Source: an uncultured Pelagibacteraceae bacterium
GTDB lineage: Bacteria; Pseudomonadota; Alphaproteobacteria; Pelagibacterales; Pelagibacteraceae
Assembly: GCA_902545635.1 (NCBI GenBank)
Contig: CACCGT010000010.1
Span: 1-47,749 of the forward strand
Direction: 5' to 3'
Length of the DNA: 47,749 nucleotides
The translations under genes were made by a program, and so were the position numbers. The notes beneath the pieces are model-generated. The model was not told the origin of the DNA. It ran no database searches and worked only from the letters and a program-made list of their open reading frames with translations. Below are positions 1 through 7,996 of the stretch, piece after piece (positions within the stretch are counted from its first letter, which is position 1; every line of letters starts with the position of its first letter).

Positions 1-2
1 AT

Positions 3-332
3 ATTTTTAAATCTGAAATTAATTTTGAAAAGATGAAAGCTTTTACCTCTGTATTTTTAATCTTATTTTTTATTTCACCAATATTATATGCATATGTTTC
101 TATCTCAAAAACTGACAAAAGAACTGATTTTAATGGAAAAAATTTAGCTATACAGGCCAAAAATTTTTATGAAAGAGAGGCAAATGAACTTGGAAAAATG
201 GAATATATAAAGGGTAATGAGTGGATTGCAGGAAATATATCTTATCATCTTCCAGAAAGACCAAAGTGGATTTATAGTTCAAAAGATCTTTACATGTGTA
301 ATGGAGATATGGAGTGTATTAAATACAAATGA
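3..332 (+). CDS. C-terminal end of a membrane glycosyltransferase (partial)
   Basis: The frame is open from the left edge of the window, so the ATG at 33 is probably an internal methionine and this is the tail of a longer protein. One hydrophobic segment (roughly residues 5-24 after that methionine) is followed by a short soluble tail. The tail contains an NEWIAGNISYHLPERPKW stretch that I recognise from the C-termini of GT39/GT83 (ArnT/PMT-like) polytopic glycosyltransferases, which move a sugar from a polyprenyl-phosphate carrier outside the inner membrane. The stop overlaps the start of a small membrane protein (ATGA), and a GT2 glycosyltransferase follows, which fits the lipid-linked sugar reading. 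A free-standing 99-residue single-pass protein is the alternative but is less likely given the open upstream frame. Confidence 0.6.
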   Translation: MFKSEINFEKMKAFTSVFLILFFISPILYAYVSISKTDKRTDFNGKNLAIQAKNFYEREANELGKMEYIKGNEWIAGNISYHLPERPKWIYSSKDLYMCNGDMECIKYK

Positions 333-454
333 AATTTCAATTAAACCAAAAAAATAAAAAACTTTTATTCATTATTGGGATAATTGCTTTAATAGAACTT
401 TCAGGATACGGTTTTTTTGCCTCTTTGTTTAGATTAATAGGTTCGGTGAGTTAA
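329..454 (+). CDS. 41-residue membrane peptide between two glycosyltransferases
   Basis: A short reading frame fills the gap between the glycosyltransferase tail and the GT2 gene exactly. Its ATG overlaps the upstream stop (ATGA at 329-332) and its TAA overlaps the next start (TAATG at 452-456). The product starts with a lysine-rich stretch (MKFQLNQKNKK) and then has one hydrophobic helix, about residues 12-34. The overlaps at both ends suggest translational coupling in a three-gene unit. Its function is unknown. A small partner of the polyprenyl-phosphate glycosyltransferase is a reasonable guess, because small membrane proteins often sit beside GtrB/ArnC-type enzymes, but no sequence motif shows it. 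Confidence 0.6.
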   Translation: MKFQLNQKNKKLLFIIGIIALIELSGYGFFASLFRLIGSVS

Positions 455-1323
455 TGAATATTATAATATTAATCCCAGTATTTAATGACTTTAAATCTAC
501 ATCAAAATTAATTGAGGAAATTGATAACAGTATTTCTAATTTGAATGCTTCATTTTCTGTAATAATAATTAATGATGCATCAACAGAAGAAAAAAATTTA
601 GAAAATAAAAATTTAATAAATATAAAATCACTTAAATTAGTAAATATGAGAAATAATAGGGGTCATGCAAGATGCATTGCTGCTGGACTAAAACATATTT
701 CGGAAAATGAAGATTTCGATTATGTGATACCTATGGATGGTGATGGAGAAGATAGACCTGAAGAGATCAAAAACTTTGTTGAAAAGATTAAGGATAATCC
801 TAACAAAAGTATTGTTGGAGAAAGAGTAAAAAGATCAGAGGGTTTAATTTTTAAAATCTGTTATTTTTTACACAAAATAATTACTTATACATTTACAGGA
901 AAATTTATAAAATTTGGAAATTTCACTTGTCTTACAAAGGAAACTGTTAAGAAATTAATTGAAGAGAAAGCAACTTGGAGTAGTTTTTCTGGATCATTAG
1001 CAAAAACTGAAAGTAATTTAATTAATTCTCAGTCAATAAGAGGCTCAAGATACTTTGGCCCTTCAAAGATGAGTTTTTTAAACTTAATAAAACATTCCCT
1101 AGCAATTATTGCAGTATTTAAATCTTCAGTGATCTTTAGATCAATAGCATTTTATGCGATATATTTAATAATAATTGCTGATTATATAAGTGTAATTACA
1201 GCAATACCTTTGGCTTTAATCATTATTTTTGGTCTAGTTATTCTAAAAATCTCAGGACGAGAAAATATGACAGAATTTAATAATTGTTTAACAAATATTT
1301 CAGATATTGACATTTTAAAATAG
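454..1323 (+). CDS. GT2 glycosyltransferase, DPM1/ArnC/GtrB-like
   Basis: Family 2 glycosyltransferase with an N-terminal GT-A fold (about residues 1-200) and two C-terminal hydrophobic segments (about residues 220-265). The N-terminus (IIILIPVFNDF) and the acidic metal/sugar-nucleotide motif MDGDGEDRPEEI near residue 95 are typical of enzymes that load a sugar onto polyprenyl phosphate at the cytoplasmic face. Such enzymes normally feed a membrane GT39/GT83 transferase, which is what the partial gene upstream appears to be. The start overlaps the stop of the 41-residue peptide, so the three are probably one operon. The donor sugar and the glycan cannot be read from sequence. A role in making a lipid-linked sugar for cell-surface decoration is inferred. 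Confidence 0.85.
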   Translation: MNIIILIPVFNDFKSTSKLIEEIDNSISNLNASFSVIIINDASTEEKNLENKNLINIKSLKLVNMRNNRGHARCIAAGLKHISENEDFDYVIPMDGDGEDRPEEIKNFVEKIKDNPNKSIVGERVKRSEGLIFKICYFLHKIITYTFTGKFIKFGNFTCLTKETVKKLIEEKATWSSFSGSLAKTESNLINSQSIRGSRYFGPSKMSFLNLIKHSLAIIAVFKSSVIFRSIAFYAIYLIIIADYISVITAIPLALIIIFGLVILKISGRENMTEFNNCLTNISDIDILK

Positions 1324-1341
1324 TATATTTTAAAATTATTT

Positions 1342-2769
1342 ATGAAAAATTTTTATCGTAAAGTAGCATTTGGACTCGGACCAGACGATAAAACACCCTC
1401 TGACCCATTAATATGGGCAACAAATCAATTGAATGATATTCCTGAATTTTCTTGGAAGGGGAAAATTTTACCAGAGAAAGAACTTAGAAATTATTATCGA
1501 GATTACGTTTATGGAGATAGAAAAGTCCTAAGAAAAAAATTTAAAAATAACAAAGAAGGCTACAAAAGGGAAAAAAATAAGTTAAGGCATGCAACTGGTC
1601 AAAAATTTTGGTGGAACCTTGAACTTTGTATAAGGTATTCAGAAGCATTAAAAAGTGAAACACCAGTTTTAGCAAAACTTTGGTACTTCTGGGGAAATCA
1701 TTTCGCAATCAGTGAAAAAGATTTTTTGGCACAGTATACAACAGGTGCTTACCAAAGAGAGATCATTAGAGCTAACATGAATCAAAACTTTGAAAAAATG
1801 GCCCAAGAGGCAACTATTGGTTGGTCGATGATACATCACTTAGATAATGAACAAAACATAGGACCTAAGAGTCAAGAAGCTAAATGGGCAAGAGAAAAAG
1901 GGAAGACAAAAGGTGTAAATGAAAATCATGCAAGGGAGCTTCTTGAACTTCATACTGTGTCGCCAGATTGTGGATATACACAAGAAGATGTAATCCAAAT
2001 GGCATATATAATGAGTGGTTGGAGACCTAAGTGGGGAAAGAGAAGATTAGAGACTGGCGATGTCCATTTCAACCCTGACGCCCATGAGCCAGGTACTAAA
2101 ATAGTTTTAGGTAAAAAATATAAAAGAGGTAGAAAAAGTTTATCAGTTGCAATTACAGATCTTGTTAATCACCCTTCTTGTAGAAAATTTATTGCAATGA
2201 AACTCTGTAGATATTTAATTACAGATAACCCAACTCAAGAAATGATGGAACCAATTATAAAAGCTTGGGAAAAATCAGATGGTTTTTTACCAGAGGTTCA
2301 CAAAGCCGCTGTAGAAGTTGCTTTCAATTATTCTGATAAATATAATAAATTTCAGAATCCAGAAAACTGGCTTTTGCAAATGAGCAAAATGGCTGATGTT
2401 GATTTAATCCCATCTCCTTCATTTATGAATCTTTATCAACTTGGAAATAAACCGATTAAAGATCAAAGAGCCTTAGAAAGATTGATGGATGAGCTTGGAC
2501 AACATCCTTATTTAGCAAAACAACCAAATGGATGGTCAGATATTTCAGAGGATTGGATGTCACCAGAGTTACTAATTAGAAGGCTGGTTTATGCAAGAGA
2601 AGCTTATTATAAAAAGTCAGGCAAGTCACAGACAACAGAATTTTATGAAGAAATGATTGAAAAAAATTATGATAATCCAAGTGAAATTTTACAAATTATT
2701 AATCAGCATAAAGAGCTTGTCCATAAACATGTTATTTTATTTAATTTACCGGAGACGCTTAAATCATGA
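1342..2769 (+). CDS. DUF1800 family protein
   Basis: A 475-residue DUF1800 protein. Supporting features are the N-terminal RKVAFGLGP region, the WYFWGNHFAIS segment, the ENHARELLELHTV motif (about residues 193-205, strongly conserved in the family), and a later MSGWRP motif with a DAHEPG-type stretch. There is no obvious Sec signal; some relatives carry one, so the export status here is unclear. The stop overlaps the next gene (ATGA at 2766-2769), and that gene is a DUF1501 protein. DUF1800 and DUF1501 genes are paired in many bacteria, but the biochemical role of the pair is not established as far as I know. Placement between a glycosyltransferase and polysaccharide-active enzymes hints at a role in extracellular glycan handling, which is inference. 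Confidence 0.9.
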   Translation: MKNFYRKVAFGLGPDDKTPSDPLIWATNQLNDIPEFSWKGKILPEKELRNYYRDYVYGDRKVLRKKFKNNKEGYKREKNKLRHATGQKFWWNLELCIRYSEALKSETPVLAKLWYFWGNHFAISEKDFLAQYTTGAYQREIIRANMNQNFEKMAQEATIGWSMIHHLDNEQNIGPKSQEAKWAREKGKTKGVNENHARELLELHTVSPDCGYTQEDVIQMAYIMSGWRPKWGKRRLETGDVHFNPDAHEPGTKIVLGKKYKRGRKSLSVAITDLVNHPSCRKFIAMKLCRYLITDNPTQEMMEPIIKAWEKSDGFLPEVHKAAVEVAFNYSDKYNKFQNPENWLLQMSKMADVDLIPSPSFMNLYQLGNKPIKDQRALERLMDELGQHPYLAKQPNGWSDISEDWMSPELLIRRLVYAREAYYKKSGKSQTTEFYEEMIEKNYDNPSEILQIINQHKELVHKHVILFNLPETLKS

Positions 2770-3923
2770 AGATATCAAGAAGAAATTTTTTGAAAGGGTC
2801 AGCCACTACTTTATTTTTGGCTGGTTTTAATTTTCCAGTTTTAGCAAACACAAACAAGAAAAAAAATCTCGTTGTTATAATGTTAAGAGGTGGAATGGAT
2901 GGTTTGTGTGCTGTCCCAATAATTGGCGATAAAAATTTCGAAAAAAGAAGAAAAGATTTGATTTTAGATGAAACAATAAAATTAAATTCTGATTTTGCTC
3001 TACATCCTAAATTAAAAAATTTTCATAATTTATGGCAAAAGAATCTTGGAGCGGTCATTCATGCAACAAATATTCCATATACTAAAAGATCTCATTTTGA
3101 TGGACAAAATTTAATGGAGACAGGTGGACATATTCCTTATGCTGTCAAAACTGGTTGGCTAGGAAGAGGAATGAAGTTAGCAGAATTAAAAGGAGATGGT
3201 CTTGCATTAGCTTTACCGATGCCTTTACTACTTAGAGGTATTCCAAGTAATGATAATTTTTATCCATCAAAGAAAAGACTTCCAAGAACAGAACTTTTAA
3301 AACTTTTAAAATCAATTTATGCTGAAAAATCTGAACATGATTTAGCTAATATGATGGAAATAATTGCTAATAGATCTATGATGAGTAGTGGTGGTACTTC
3401 GATGTCCCGTAAAAATTCGTCTTTAGCTTATAAAGCAGGTTTAGAATTAAAAAAAATAAATGGTCCAAAAGTTGCTGTTTTTGAAGTTGATGGTTTCGAT
3501 ACACATGCTGCACAAGGCGGGGTGAATGGTTCTCATTCAGATAGTTTGATTGAAATGGACTCAATTTTTAAAAGTTTGGAGAAGGGTCTTGGAAATGAAA
3601 TTGAAAATACTTTAGTTTTAACTCTAACAGAATTTGGCAGAACTATTGAGCAGAATGGTGGACGAGGCACAGAGCATGGCTATGGTTCAGCAATATTTAT
3701 GGCAGGAGGTTTATTAAAAAAATCGCAAGTTTATACTGATTGGCCAGGACTGAAGAAAAAAGAGTTATTTGAAGGAAGAGATTTAAATTCAACAATTGAT
3801 GCTAGATCTGTCTATGCTTCAGCTATGTCAACTGTGTTTGATATTGATTTCAAAAGAATTAATAAAGAAGTTTTCTGGGGAGATAAATTAGTAAATTTGT
3901 CTGACAAATTATTCAAAGTTTGA
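2766..3923 (+). CDS. DUF1501 family protein with Tat-type signal
   Basis: A 385-residue DUF1501 protein of the alkaline-phosphatase/sulfatase-like superfamily. The N-terminus has a twin-arginine-like signal (SRRNFLKGSA, then a hydrophobic stretch ending near LAN), so it is probably exported folded, possibly with bound metal. Family hallmarks are VVIMLRGGMDGL near residue 40, the FDGQNLMETG segment, a GFDTHAAQGG motif, and TEFGRTIEQNGGRGTEHG near the C-terminus, all rich in metal-ligand-type Asp/His. It is coupled by a 4-base overlap to the DUF1800 gene and its TGA overlaps the ATG of the glycosidase-like gene. Phosphatase- or sulfatase-like activity on a glycan or lipid is possible but unproven. 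Confidence 0.9.
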   Translation: MKISRRNFLKGSATTLFLAGFNFPVLANTNKKKNLVVIMLRGGMDGLCAVPIIGDKNFEKRRKDLILDETIKLNSDFALHPKLKNFHNLWQKNLGAVIHATNIPYTKRSHFDGQNLMETGGHIPYAVKTGWLGRGMKLAELKGDGLALALPMPLLLRGIPSNDNFYPSKKRLPRTELLKLLKSIYAEKSEHDLANMMEIIANRSMMSSGGTSMSRKNSSLAYKAGLELKKINGPKVAVFEVDGFDTHAAQGGVNGSHSDSLIEMDSIFKSLEKGLGNEIENTLVLTLTEFGRTIEQNGGRGTEHGYGSAIFMAGGLLKKSQVYTDWPGLKKKELFEGRDLNSTIDARSVYASAMSTVFDIDFKRINKEVFWGDKLVNLSDKLFKV

Positions 3924-4933
3924 TGAAAAGAATATTTACAATTTTATTATCATTTTTATTGTTAACAAATTTTGCAAATTCTCAATCTAGATTTGGTGAA
4001 TTAACTGAAATGAGAGACAAAAAAATGCGTGGCAAAGATGGTCAATGGGTAAGACCTCATCCAGGACCTTTCGTTTGGAATCATATAGAAAGTGAAAAAG
4101 GTAAATTTTTTTGGGAAGATGTAGATAAATACGTTGTATATGCACAGGAACACAATCAAACAATTTTAGCAACCATCTGGCCTCATACAAATTGGGATCA
4201 AAAATCTTGTAAAAGAAAAAAAGCCAGAAGTCCATTTGGAAAACGTTTTACAAAATATTTGAGCAAACCCTGTTCCATGGAAGATTATAAAACTTTTCTT
4301 ATAAAATTAGTGGACCGTTATGATGGAGATGGTTCAAATGATATGCCTGGATTGACAAAACCAATTATATATTGGGATGTGATGAATGAACCAGAGTTTG
4401 ATATGTTTTTTAAAGGAAGTGAGGAAGATTTTGTTGAAATTTTTAATTTTTCTTCAAAAGTAATTAAAGAACAACAACCAGATGCAATTATCGTTATGGC
4501 TGGAGCTGCAGGAATGTTTTCAGAAAATAAAAAGTATTGGAAATCAGCTTTACCAAAAATTAAGGATCACTTTGATATTGCAAACATTCACCATATAAGC
4601 GGTCCAGATGGACAGTGTGATAAAGAGTTATGGGTAGATGAATTTGCTGATTTACTAAAAAGTGTTGATGTTGATAAACCAATTTGGTTGACAGAGGCTA
4701 TGACCTGTGGGCCTCCAATAAAAGCTTATGTAAATGCTTTTCTAAATGGAGCTGAATTAATAATTGATGTAGGTGTAAACGCTCCAGGTAAAAAAATGTC
4801 AAAGAAAAGTAGAAAAAAATTAAACGAATTTATTTCTGAGTACGATGGCTTTACATCAATAAAATCTCTTTCAAATGAAGAAGTAGAATTTACTTATAAA
4901 GATGGTTCAACAAAAAAATTAAAATTAAATTAA
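3923..4933 (+). CDS. Secreted clan GH-A glycosidase-like protein
   Basis: A 336-residue protein with a cleavable signal peptide (hydrophobic residues about 3-19). It looks like a clan GH-A TIM-barrel glycoside hydrolase: a VMNEPEF motif puts a candidate acid/base glutamate at residue 156, and WLTEAM puts a candidate nucleophile at residue 258, a spacing usual for GH5/GH10/GH39-type enzymes. Further barrel signs are an IWPHTNW segment and a paired-histidine NIHHISG strand. I chose the ATG at 3923, which overlaps the upstream TGA, over a TTG one codon earlier. No exact GH family can be assigned. The surrounding lyase-like genes suggest a polysaccharide substrate, either scavenged or made by the cell itself. 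Confidence 0.75.
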   Translation: MKRIFTILLSFLLLTNFANSQSRFGELTEMRDKKMRGKDGQWVRPHPGPFVWNHIESEKGKFFWEDVDKYVVYAQEHNQTILATIWPHTNWDQKSCKRKKARSPFGKRFTKYLSKPCSMEDYKTFLIKLVDRYDGDGSNDMPGLTKPIIYWDVMNEPEFDMFFKGSEEDFVEIFNFSSKVIKEQQPDAIIVMAGAAGMFSENKKYWKSALPKIKDHFDIANIHHISGPDGQCDKELWVDEFADLLKSVDVDKPIWLTEAMTCGPPIKAYVNAFLNGAELIIDVGVNAPGKKMSKKSRKKLNEFISEYDGFTSIKSLSNEEVEFTYKDGSTKKLKLN

Positions 4934-4941
4934 ATATATAA

Positions 4942-5946
4942 ATGAAAAAAATCAATTTAATATTTTTTATAATCTTATTTTTAATATCATCAAATACTTA
5001 TGCTGAAAAGAAGCATATCAATATGAAGAAAAAAGAGAAAAAAGATTTTGCTCATTATGTACTAAAAGCTCAATCAGATAATAAAATGGTTTTTACTTTA
5101 AGAAATATTAAAAATCCAAATATTTATAAATTTTTTGACAATCTTGAGGATAGACTGGGTGTTGCCGAAAAAGGAATAGAATTCGATTTAAAGTATTCAT
5201 ATAAGGGGCATAAACTCGATTGGAAAAGATTTGGCATTGAAGGTCATGCTCAAAGATTCCAAATCATGGAACCTTATAAAGAAACTACAAAAAAAAATAA
5301 AACAAAATGGTATAGAGTTGGTTATTTCGTTCCAGTGGATATAAGAACTGACAAGCATACAATATCTTTATTTGATTTTAAAAAACTTTACGGTAAAGGA
5401 GAAAAAACCCATGACGGAGCGTTTAATATTGTAAATAATAGATTTACATGGAACTTTAACTCTCCAAACTATACAGCGTATAAAAATGAAATGGGTGCTG
5501 AATACTTTTATCCAGAACATTATGTTGTTAATCTTGATCCTAACTTTTCTCCATTAAAAGGTAAGTGGGTTAATGTTTTATTAAATATTAAATGGGCTGA
5601 AAAAGGTTTTATGCATTTATGGATTGATGGCACTTTAAGATCTAGTTATTTCGGGGATACTTTAGCAGGGGCGTCAAGTGTTAGATTTAAATTTGGACCA
5701 TACAGACACCATATGCATCAGGCAACTAATGAAGGTTTAGAAGTTCCAGATCTTAAAATTAGATATTCTAACGTTGGTAAAGCTGACAAATGTGAAGATT
5801 TATGGAGTGGATGCAATGAAATTATAAGTCAACTATCAGATCAATCACAACTTAAAGGAGTTAGGGTTGTTGTATTGTGTAAAACTGCTACACAATCCGC
5901 AACTTGTAAAAATTTAGGTTATCCAAAAAATCCAAGACCTTTTTAA
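4942..5946 (+). CDS. Heparin-lyase-I-like exported protein, paralogue 1
   Basis: A 334-residue exported protein with a Sec signal (about residues 1-21, ending in TYA). The body resembles the jelly-roll polysaccharide lyase fold of the heparin lyase I family (PF14099-like). It contains a WYRVGYFVPVD strand, a KGKWVNVLLNIKWAEKGFMHLWIDG segment broken by the usual turn, and a FKFGPYRH strand near residue 250. The C-terminus carries a KCEDLWSGC cysteine pair that recurs in the two paralogues downstream. The stop TAA overlaps the next ATG. The catalytic residues cannot be assigned with confidence, so lyase activity, as opposed to carbohydrate binding, is inferred from fold similarity only. Confidence 0.7.
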   Translation: MKKINLIFFIILFLISSNTYAEKKHINMKKKEKKDFAHYVLKAQSDNKMVFTLRNIKNPNIYKFFDNLEDRLGVAEKGIEFDLKYSYKGHKLDWKRFGIEGHAQRFQIMEPYKETTKKNKTKWYRVGYFVPVDIRTDKHTISLFDFKKLYGKGEKTHDGAFNIVNNRFTWNFNSPNYTAYKNEMGAEYFYPEHYVVNLDPNFSPLKGKWVNVLLNIKWAEKGFMHLWIDGTLRSSYFGDTLAGASSVRFKFGPYRHHMHQATNEGLEVPDLKIRYSNVGKADKCEDLWSGCNEIISQLSDQSQLKGVRVVVLCKTATQSATCKNLGYPKNPRPF

Positions 5947-6866
5947 TGATAAAAAAATTTTTATTATTTTTAATGACATTTTCTATGATCAATGGGGCTG
6001 CATTTGCTAAAACAAAATTTTCGCAAGTCAAAAAAGCTTTAAAAGAAGATAAATATGGAAGAGCTATTCCCGAACAATTTCATTTTCTAAATGCAAGACA
6101 TGCAATTAATCCTGTTTCTGTATCTGATTTTTCTATTGTTGGAGAAAAATCAGTTAGATTTGAACTAAATGATGGTGAATGTGGTTACGAACCAAAATGG
6201 AGTGATTGTGAAAATGACAGAGAAAGAACTGAGCTATACTACAAAAGATACTCATCAAAAGCTGAGCGATGGTATCAATTTTATATTTTCTTACCAAAAG
6301 ATTACAATTCTGTTGCACCATCTAAGATGTCTTTAATACAATGGAAGAGACATAAGCCTTCAAAAGTTTTAGTCATGTTTCAACATATGCATGCAGGTTT
6401 AACTTTTAATAGAAATGGAGATACATTTACAGACTCTTACGTACTACTAAAAAAAAATGATGAATTATTAGGAAATTGGACTCAAATTATTTTTAATACT
6501 AATTGGCACCCAGATCCTAAAAAAGGTTTTATGCGAGTTTGGATAGACGGGCAATTAAAGATTGATTTCAAGGGTATCTCAAATCACCCAAGTAAAGGCA
6601 AGGAGCAAAGTTTAAGATATGGATTATATAATAGCTCAATGTCTAGATATAAAAATATATTTGAAACAAAGAAAATGCCTCAAAGAATTATTTTTTTTGA
6701 TGGGGTACGATCTGAAAAAAAATGTGAAAAATTATTTAACAAATCTGAATGTCAAAAACTTGAATCTCAAAATGTTGAAAAATATGAAGTTTACTCATAT
6801 AGAAAAAATGATAAAAAATTTAATCCTAGCCATATTCTTGAGGTTTCAAAATCATTTTTGAAATGA
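5946..6866 (+). CDS. Heparin-lyase-I-like exported protein, paralogue 2
   Basis: A 306-residue exported protein with a Sec signal ending near AFA. It shares its layout with the genes on either side: a WYQFYIFLPKDYN strand, a MSLIQWKRH strand, a GNWTQIIFNTNWHPDPKKGFMRVWIDG segment, and a C-terminal KKCEKLFNKSEC cysteine pair. An early ECGYEPKWSDCENDRERTE patch contains two further cysteines and acidic residues like those near the active site in PF14099 members. It overlaps its neighbours at both ends (TAATG at the start, ATGA at the end), so it is translated as part of the same operon. Polysaccharide lyase-like fold is the best call; substrate unknown. Confidence 0.72.
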   Translation: MIKKFLLFLMTFSMINGAAFAKTKFSQVKKALKEDKYGRAIPEQFHFLNARHAINPVSVSDFSIVGEKSVRFELNDGECGYEPKWSDCENDRERTELYYKRYSSKAERWYQFYIFLPKDYNSVAPSKMSLIQWKRHKPSKVLVMFQHMHAGLTFNRNGDTFTDSYVLLKKNDELLGNWTQIIFNTNWHPDPKKGFMRVWIDGQLKIDFKGISNHPSKGKEQSLRYGLYNSSMSRYKNIFETKKMPQRIIFFDGVRSEKKCEKLFNKSECQKLESQNVEKYEVYSYRKNDKKFNPSHILEVSKSFLK

Positions 6867-7996
6867 AAAAAATTTATTTAACTTTATTTGGCATATTTTT
6901 ATGTTTATCTGCTGAAGCAAAAGTTAAATCTAAAGATATATCTTTTCCAAAACATTTTTATACAGATAAGATTAAATCATGCTCTTATGTGGGTAGTGAG
7001 ACTTTTAAATCTAAATATAAAAAAGCTAGAATTGAAAGCTTAATACGTTTAGATTGGATGAGTGAATGGGCGCTTGGTAATTCTAGAAGTGTAAATCACC
7101 TAAATCTAACTGGTCCAATGAGCTTGTTTGCTGTTGCTACCCATAATGCAATTGGCGATAATGATATAACTGACATTGATGCCGCTAAAGGAATATTGAT
7201 TAAAATTGCTAAAGCAAATGTTTTACTAGATACAATCGGTAAAGAAGAGTTAAAAAAGAAACCAAAATGTTGGAAAGATGGAAATCCCGAGGCACCTTGC
7301 TGGTATCATGCATATGAATTTGCAAGGGATGCTTTTACAAATTATTTGCTGATAGCAATTTATCTTAAAGATTACTTAAGTGATAAAGAAATTAAAATTG
7401 TTAACAAGTATATTAAAAAAATGCATAAAAAATTTATTAAGCCTGAAGAATTTTTAGAGAAAGAAAAAGGATTTTATGCGATGGGAAACGGAGGAATTCC
7501 AAACTTAGCTTATGCTCATTGGACAAACAATAAAAAACTAGCAGCAAAAGAATTCAATTTTAGATTTAAAAATATAGAGGAAGTGTTTTATGATGATGGC
7601 TATATCAATAATAATTCTTTTAGAGGGTTTCGAGCCTTATGGTATCACTCTTATGGTTTAAATTCAGCTTTAGGATACATCTATTTAGCTAAAAATTGGG
7701 GAGCTAAAGTTCCAGACTCAGTTATCAATAGAATTACTAAAGCAGCAGAAGTATTAAATTTAGGGATCACTGATTATGAAAGTTTCTCCTCAAGAAAATA
7801 CGATGGTAAGCAAAAAAATAATCAATATAAAAAACATAATGCTAGAAAGCACACACATCAAGAGGCTTTAGCTATTGATATCTTAATGGAAATGGTAACT
7901 GGAATAAAACATGAAAAAGATATTACTTATTTAGCCAAAAGACCAAAGTATGGCATAGACAATCTAATTGGATTTAATGCTAATTGTATAAAATGA
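6863..7996 (+). CDS. Alginate-lyase-like (alpha/alpha toroid) exported protein
   Basis: A 377-residue protein with a Sec signal (about residues 1-19). The mature part is helical and resembles the alginate lyase/chondroitin AC lyase alpha/alpha toroid: a WYHAYEFARDAF helix near residue 150, a GNGGIPNLAYAHW segment near residue 211, and a DDGYINNNSFRGFRALWYHSYGL stretch near residue 245, whose Asn, Arg, His and Tyr residues match the kind used by PL5-type lyases. A His-rich KHNARKHTHQEAL patch follows near residue 325. It overlaps the genes on both sides by ATGA junctions. Cleavage of a uronic-acid polysaccharide is the likely role. Processing of the cell's own exopolysaccharide, as AlgL does in the alginate system, is as plausible as catabolism. 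Confidence 0.72.
   Translation: MKKIYLTLFGIFLCLSAEAKVKSKDISFPKHFYTDKIKSCSYVGSETFKSKYKKARIESLIRLDWMSEWALGNSRSVNHLNLTGPMSLFAVATHNAIGDNDITDIDAAKGILIKIAKANVLLDTIGKEELKKKPKCWKDGNPEAPCWYHAYEFARDAFTNYLLIAIYLKDYLSDKEIKIVNKYIKKMHKKFIKPEEFLEKEKGFYAMGNGGIPNLAYAHWTNNKKLAAKEFNFRFKNIEEVFYDDGYINNNSFRGFRALWYHSYGLNSALGYIYLAKNWGAKVPDSVINRITKAAEVLNLGITDYESFSSRKYDGKQKNNQYKKHNARKHTHQEALAIDILMEMVTGIKHEKDITYLAKRPKYGIDNLIGFNANCIK

Noticed and set aside
3376-3564. 62-residue minus-strand frame inside the DUF1501 gene
   Set aside because: Shadow of a well-supported gene; no start signal or family motif.
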